Positions 58,201-64,000 of a DNA stretch of 64,000 nucleotides are shown piece after piece (the stretch's first letter is position 1; every line of letters begins with the position of its first letter). The position numbers were made by a program, and so were the translations under genes. The stretch lies in assembly GCA_948470475.1 (NCBI GenBank), contig OX419342.1:4693701-4757700 (forward strand), given 5' to 3'. Under the pieces are notes generated by a model. It did no database searches. It was not told the origin of the DNA and saw only the letters and a list, made by a program, of their open reading frames with translations. This DNA comes from Galaxea fascicularis (Eukaryota; Cnidaria; Anthozoa; Scleractinia; Euphylliidae).

Positions 58201-60310
58201 ACGAGGTATGTTTATTATTAAAAGGAAAACGAACTTTTAGTTGTGTTTAAGAGCATAGATTGTCGCAAAATAGTGGCTATTTTCAAGAACACCGAAAAGC
58301 CAGTAGCATGCTTAAAAATTAAACTTTTATGAAATTAATGTATTTCTTACTCCACCTGCTTTTGACAAAGACTTCATCTGAAGGACTATATAATCATAAA
58401 AATCTGCTGACGAATCATTTAGGTAAAACTAGGTAACGCCTTATCCGTTTTTCCTGAAGAATGAAAAGAAACTACTCGAGCTGGGTCCTCGATTGTGGTC
58501 GATGGAATGATGGGCTATCCTACGATGTTTTTCTTTTAAGACTTTTATATTCACAAACGTTTTTATTCAAGTTTGCAAAACTACTTCGAAACCGTTAAAA
58601 AGAAAACAACTTCAGTGGCAACAACAATACCACAACAGTCTCCGATTTTCCTGTACTTCAGTCTTTTGACTCAGAGCATGTATTTTCGAGTAACCAAGCA
58701 CCCACAGTCGAAAACATCACATGAGTTTGTCGTTTCTCAGCAACGCTCGAGTAGGTCACGTTTCATGGGGGAGGATCGCTGTTGGCTCAGAACAAAATCT
58801 TGCCGACTACCACTATAGACTGGTACATTTGCAAAGCTTGCGCGGACATCTAACCCTCAAATCATAGTAAATGTATCCTGTTTGAACAGATTTTGAGAAT
58901 TTGAGTCACTAATGAACAAACAAGAAAGCACCAGTGTTGGTGAAAACACTCACAGAAAGTGCTTCACGCTAATAAGTTGGTCGGGTGGTCTGTTTTGATG
59001 ATCTCTTGAAAGCCAAAGAGACCGCGCGCGTGTATGGAATTCTTGGGGGGCTGGTTCCGTCCGGGATTTGGCCTTCAGCAGACAGTTGAAAAACACCGGT
59101 GTGTACTGACTCAATAGAACAAAATAAGGGCTTTATTGACAAATATTGACTTGTTCAAAAAACTAGTATTGTCTTTTCGGTTTCCTTCCTTCCTTCCTTG
59201 AACTTATTTGTAAGCAAGCAAATCGCAAAAACAAACTTGTACGAGTCTTCAAGTTCTTCGTGTACATGTAAACAAACTCAGATAGTAGACCATGTTTTTT
59301 CTCTTGTTTGTCATATTGTAAATGTTGTCGTAGCTTAAGTGAAAATCTGAAAAGGTGTTTTAAATATCGCGGACGCACCACCTTCCTATTTTCGCCTCTT
59401 TTTTCTCTCGCCGCGCACTTTTGTGAAAGGGCACTACCACTCTTATATGGTCGCGGTTTGTTGTTTAGTATTCTTGTATTAAACTTCAGTAGCTTTCATT
59501 ATCGGTAGTGGTGATGTTTAGCGGAATATTAAAGCTAGGCTATTCCATTTCATGTGCTTGACTTTCAATCTGTGACGCACGACTCGGTGATTAAAAGAGA
59601 GCGCTCTGGTCTCAAGTATTCTTCAATCTTAAACACCATATTGATAAAATGTTGCCGAATTTTCGTACCTATAGGAAATTACGTCGTCAACCTTCCTCTT
59701 CTTCACAAGCCTAGAAATTTCTGCAAAGGCGGAAGAACTTATCAAACAACAATTCAACTTGTGGAATCTTAGGTTGCTGTAGGTCAGTGCACTGGAATTT
59801 AGAGGCGACGCATTTACGTGTATTGTTAACTCGGCTTAACAGAGTCGTAAACCAGCGTAAGACAAGAAGTGTCTCTTGACAAACCTCTTAGAGAATATCT
59901 AATAGTTCGATAGATTCATAACACTGGTAAGGGGAATGCGAGCGAAAACCTAAAGCTTTCTCCTGCCTTTTGCTGTACAAATTAGTTTCTTTTCAACTGT
60001 TCTGACCACACCTCGAGCACTTTAAGGCAGTTTGGTTTCTTTTTAATGGATTTTGATGACTACAATGGCATTTAAATGATTGCATTTGTCAAATTCTTTT
60101 AGCACTCTAAATGCAATATTTCCCGACCAATATAGGATTGTGAGGGACTAGAACGTGTCAGTAAAAACCGACAAATAACACAAGACCCATTGAGGTGCGT
60201 GTCATGTTTTTTCTTGTGTGTTTAATGGCGTAATTAGCAATGGCGTCTCCAGACGGAAGGAGTCTTTTGTTTGCTTAATTGATCCCTATAACTATGAAAT
60301 CGATTCTGGC

Positions 60311-60345
60311 TATAAAAATAAATATCCTTAGAGCTATAATTCAGT
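60311..60345 (+). promoter_or_regulatory. Candidate TATA plus initiator core promoter
   Basis: tataaaaata at 60311 lies 32 bp before the A of an initiator-like ttcagtg (60340-60346), the standard TATA-Inr spacing. No coding exon was recognised downstream within the window, so any gene would begin with a non-coding or very short exon. A second TATA-like tataaata lies near 60704. Chance occurrence in AT-rich DNA is possible. Confidence 0.3.
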
Positions 60346-62934
60346 GAGACTCTGCTGTCGCTGTTCTGTTAAGTTAGTTCTTTAATTCAGTTGAAAGCGC
60401 CGTCAAGCATTGCGCCGTGTTTTTCAACAATTCAAGCAATTTTGTGGTTGCGCCGTAAAAGCCTCGCAAAACATTGAAGTAAACATTTGATGGCGCTGAT
60501 AAAAAAATCCGCGAACATCAGAACTGATGTCAATTTGAATCAGCGCTTCTGTTTCATACATTGGTTTGACAGTGTTTTGTTTTTGTTTGTGTTAAAGCTT
60601 GAATTTTAGAAAACAATTTGCAATTGGGTTGTTGTACGATTGCTCGATTGTGTGCCTACCTTGTACCACACAGTTAACAATCACAGCCTGTTAAGCTGAC
60701 TATAAATACGCTTCATAGAGCATGAACAAAGCTGCGAAGAGAAGTGATAATCTCTCACGAAGGTTGCATTAAATGGCGGTAATTTTGCGGGTAAAAACTA
60801 ACCGGTGTTCAGAGAATGTCTTGAGTGCCAAATTAGCAGAGGTGGTGCAGTGATTGTTTCAGTCGAAGAAACGGAAATGACTCATTTCCTTGCACGAGGA
60901 AATTGTTTCATGCACTCGGTAATAAAGGAAAAACGAAACATTACAAGGGAAGACAAGGGCGTGAAATTCACCTGAACGTTTCCCTCATGTGGTGCAATTC
61001 TGCTAATGTCAACAATAAATTAACAAATTAAATTTTAACTGTTGCATCCAACAGGAGAATCGTGGATGACTACCCACTCAAAAGGTCCGTAAGCGCATAT
61101 TGATTCGGGTCCCCGTTTCTGTGCTTAATATTGACGCAAATTAAGTGGCATTGTGGTTTTAAATGAACGCCACCTCCCAGATAGTTCTAATTCTGCCATC
61201 TCACGGATATGGCTAGAAAAGCTTACTCACTTAGATGCGGCCAGTATTTTGGACTTGGTTTTGCCCGCACCATTGATCATTGTAGAGAGTCTTTGCTTGC
61301 GACACAAGACTGACACAGCTTGACCGATTATTACTCTCAGTAGAAGCCCACGCTCCAGACAGAGACGTTTTTTCAGGTAAGCAAACAAACTCCAAACTAC
61401 AGTTTATTTACGTCTGAGCGAAAAGTCCTTCTCTCGATTGTGCGGTGAAGTTATTACTTTTTCATTGAAGAACGGTTTATTTATTTAGACTGGTGAAACT
61501 TCCTGCTGTTATAACTAATTCGTTTATAGTCGCAACTTTTGGGTCAATTCTAGTGATTGTCGGAGATTTTAATTGCCAGTCTTCACTGATGAAACGTATC
61601 TTGTCGTGGAATTGTACTTAAAGCGGCGGCAACAAAATTACAAAACAAATTTACGGCGTTAACAACCTGTCGCGCCATCTTGCTCGACCTTTGGGCGGAC
61701 ACGTCCAAATCAGTAAATCTCTTAGTACGCGTCTATCAGCAATCTAAAGCATCTACGGTTATTTTCTTCCCACGAATGTAACAAAAATCAATCTATTGTG
61801 GTTTCCTAATTGTGTAACTAAGCACGTAAATGTGTTTTAGCTGTGAATTACTGCTAGTTAGTGTTTCCGAGTTACGGGAGGTCGGTGTAACAACCAAACT
61901 GAACGTGACTTCAGGTTTATGTAAAATCTTGGTCAGAGTTAGGTACCGGTGTTCTCGGGACCCGTTTAACACAGTGAGCGCTAAATCGGGCACTCGGTGA
62001 CCGGATGCACAATCTCTCATCATAGCTATTACTAATGGCCATTACTCCTGACTGTCCCTAAATAAAGCTCACGTCGATTCGAGCGAATCCGTCGAAGAAA
62101 CTGCGCAACTCTAGAGCTCCTGCGTTGCTGTGTTTAGGAGATCAATCTGCAAGGATTGTTCTAGAGACAAGCTTGTTTGGAACTGATATTTTACAATTCG
62201 CCATGTGTGATCGTCAACTTTACTTAACAGAGTCAATAAGTAATGTCAATTCTATTAGCGAAAGCTTAACTCTCGTCATCATATTGAACTAAAAATTTGC
62301 GAGTGTATTTTCGCTGTACGTAGAAATACGTACGAATTTTACAGTTTGAACAAAGTTATTGTAAAGAAATTAGAACATTCTGAACATACTGCCAATCTCG
62401 TGTCACGATTTTCTCTTCCCTTGGTCGAAAATGACAATTGAATCATTTCCAAAGGTACGCCCAATATCGAGAGTCAATATAGGATTCAAAGATTTCAATA
62501 GAAAATCAATTACTGCTGTTAATCCACTTTTCACCTCTTAGAGTTGTATATTCTTTATTTTATGTTTTTCACCTTTTGTGACCTGTGTGGCTGCGATGGT
62601 CTGGGAACATTTTCAAAAATGCGGGACGAAGCGTGCGCAGTTGCTGCTGAGTTCAGCAAGTTTTTCAAGCCGTCAATTCGTCTGTCGCGTTTAAACCTCC
62701 CATCCGGTTTTAATAGCCGGCGTCCGGATTATAAGTGACATTTCTGCTAACGATAACACTCCACTGCCTATTGTGTGAGCCCTATAATTATCTCATTTAG
62801 AATACTGTCAAAGTCGTGATTAACTCATTTACTAAGTTAAACACCACGCAATGCTTTTACGAAAGTTAAGAAAAAGTCCTTGCGATCCAAGAGGCTCAAT
62901 GAACTTAAATCGAGTAGGAGTATCGTAGTCAACT

Positions 62935-63020
62935 GCAGGACACCCAGGATGAGGAGACAGCCAATTTTAATACTCCCCCTGGATGGGATGGCAGTTCATC
63001 ACAGGATACCCAGCGTAAAG
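62935..63020 (+). repeat. Fragment of an interspersed repeat
   Basis: Contains ggacacccaggatgaggaga, ccccctggatgggatggcag and catcacaggatacccagcg. I associate this wording with a widespread marine-invertebrate repeat. Boundaries are uncertain. Confidence 0.35.
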
Positions 63021-64000
63021 TGACTTACGAATAGCACAACAACAGATTACCCTGGTAATGCCCAGTTTGAAACCTCAATAAGGCAAGGCGATATTGAGCA
63101 TAGTCTCTTTGTATGCCTACAAACTCAGTTTCACCTCGATTCAAACACGTTCAGATAAAAAGTACGATCTGCTAATCTCTAGTTCATGTCCTTTTAGCAG
63201 AATTTACAACACCAGATCTTAGAACAAATCGAGCCATCCAACGTTTATTCCTCTGCATATTCTCGTGTCATAGCCACCCCGGCGCTAAAGCCTTTACTAA
63301 TCTTAAGTCACTGAAGTAGTGTAGTTAAGAGCATTTGTCAAATAATTTGAGCGTTGTTGTGATACCCAAGGATAAAATAATGAATGAAGGAAGTTCGATA
63401 GTGTGTATTTTTTTCCCTTTCAATGGACCTCACTCTTGGAGCGATTCTAGCAGAGAGAGGAAGGGAACTAAAAACAGCTGCCAGGAGTTGTTGATAACTG
63501 AACCGTCAGTTTCTCTCCTCTCTCTTTTCCTTTCCTTGGTTTACGATTGTAAGCATCACCAATGAAAGAGTACTTAATATACCTGAGTGTGTTGCAGCCA
63601 TTTGACGACAGTTTTTTTTTTTTTTTTTTTATCTTGTGCTTGGTTGTAAACAGTAATAACCACTCACTCAAACGCTTCAGAGTTGATATCACAGACCAAA
63701 GCGTTTTGTCTGTTATGCGTTGTATTCCGAGAGAGAAACTCAACCATTTTTTACCAATATTCAACTCTAAAGTGCCTCGTAAGTGTCTTATGACGCAGAG
63801 GTATAATACCGTTCATTGGTTCGTTTCGTCTCCAGTGACGTACCATCTTCTGTATTGACTAAGTGATATGGGCGTTTGCCAGGAACTCAATTATTTAGCT
63901 TGTGGCCAAGGTAGCAGACAAACATTGCACTAGGAGCACAAGTTCTTCTAGAGGCAGTGCTTAAAAAGGGCAACATAATTTATATATTGAGCGTGTTTTT

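Larger units (their letters stand above)
47240..64000. other. About 16.7 kb without a recognised gene
   Basis: I translated the longer ORFs on both strands and found no known domain. Most are under 100 codons. Visible contents are C-rich tracts (47889-47945, 54090), T-rich tracts (50097-50111, 53845-53895, 63611-63630), repeats listed separately, and a TATA/initiator pair at 60311. The stretch may contain distal regulatory DNA or the far 5' part of a gene beyond the right edge. Confidence 0.6.

Noticed and set aside
63468..63858. Two 98-aa ORFs near the right edge
   Set aside because: They run through a poly-T/poly-A tract and show no family resemblance.

Overview
This is nuclear DNA from an animal, most likely an anthozoan cnidarian and probably a stony coral. 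It is visibly AT-rich. Its genes have many short exons with GT-AG introns, and it carries many short palindromic transposons plus decayed LINE and Penelope-like retroelements. The phylum is inferred from protein resemblance and repeat style; no sequence search was run.

Four conserved genes were rebuilt exon by exon, all on the + strand. Every splice phase closes.
(1) NVL, nuclear VCP-like double-AAA ATPase of ribosome biogenesis. 22 coding exons are visible from 1288 to 15071; the first short coding exon was not found.
(2) SLC25A29, mitochondrial basic amino acid carrier. 4 exons, 20347 to 27634, 287 aa.
(3) YY1, four-zinc-finger transcription factor. 6 exons, 32515 to 38732, 323 aa.
(4) TIMM50, receptor subunit of the TIM23 inner-membrane import complex. 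9 exons, 42239 to 47239, 355 aa, with a possible alternative last exon near 51648.

Layout: positions 1-1150 hold an antisense LINE fragment broken by two insertions. NVL follows, with repeats in its introns. From 15.1 to 20.3 kb there is intergenic sequence full of inverted repeats. The 6.1-kb intron 3 of SLC25A29 holds a 965-bp terminal-inverted-repeat element and a 2-kb fold-back element, which carries broken THAP-like and OTU-like coding pieces. From 27.6 to 32.5 kb lies intergenic sequence ending in a TATA/CCAAT/E-box promoter for YY1. YY1 has a large second intron with a cluster of YY1-type motifs and a second copy of the 965-bp element. From 38.7 to 42.2 kb is intergenic. After TIMM50, about 16.7 kb to the right edge shows no recognisable gene, only repeats and a candidate core promoter at 60.3 kb.

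Biology: YY1 sits between two nuclear genes for mitochondrial proteins. SLC25A29 and YY1 are also neighbours in the human genome (14q32), so this pair looks like old conserved linkage. I see no clearly new multi-gene system. The most interesting items are the SLC25A29-YY1 linkage, the YY1-motif cluster inside YY1, the THAP/OTU fold-back element, a three-member transposon family with ATT target duplications, and an exact 28-bp minisatellite in NVL.
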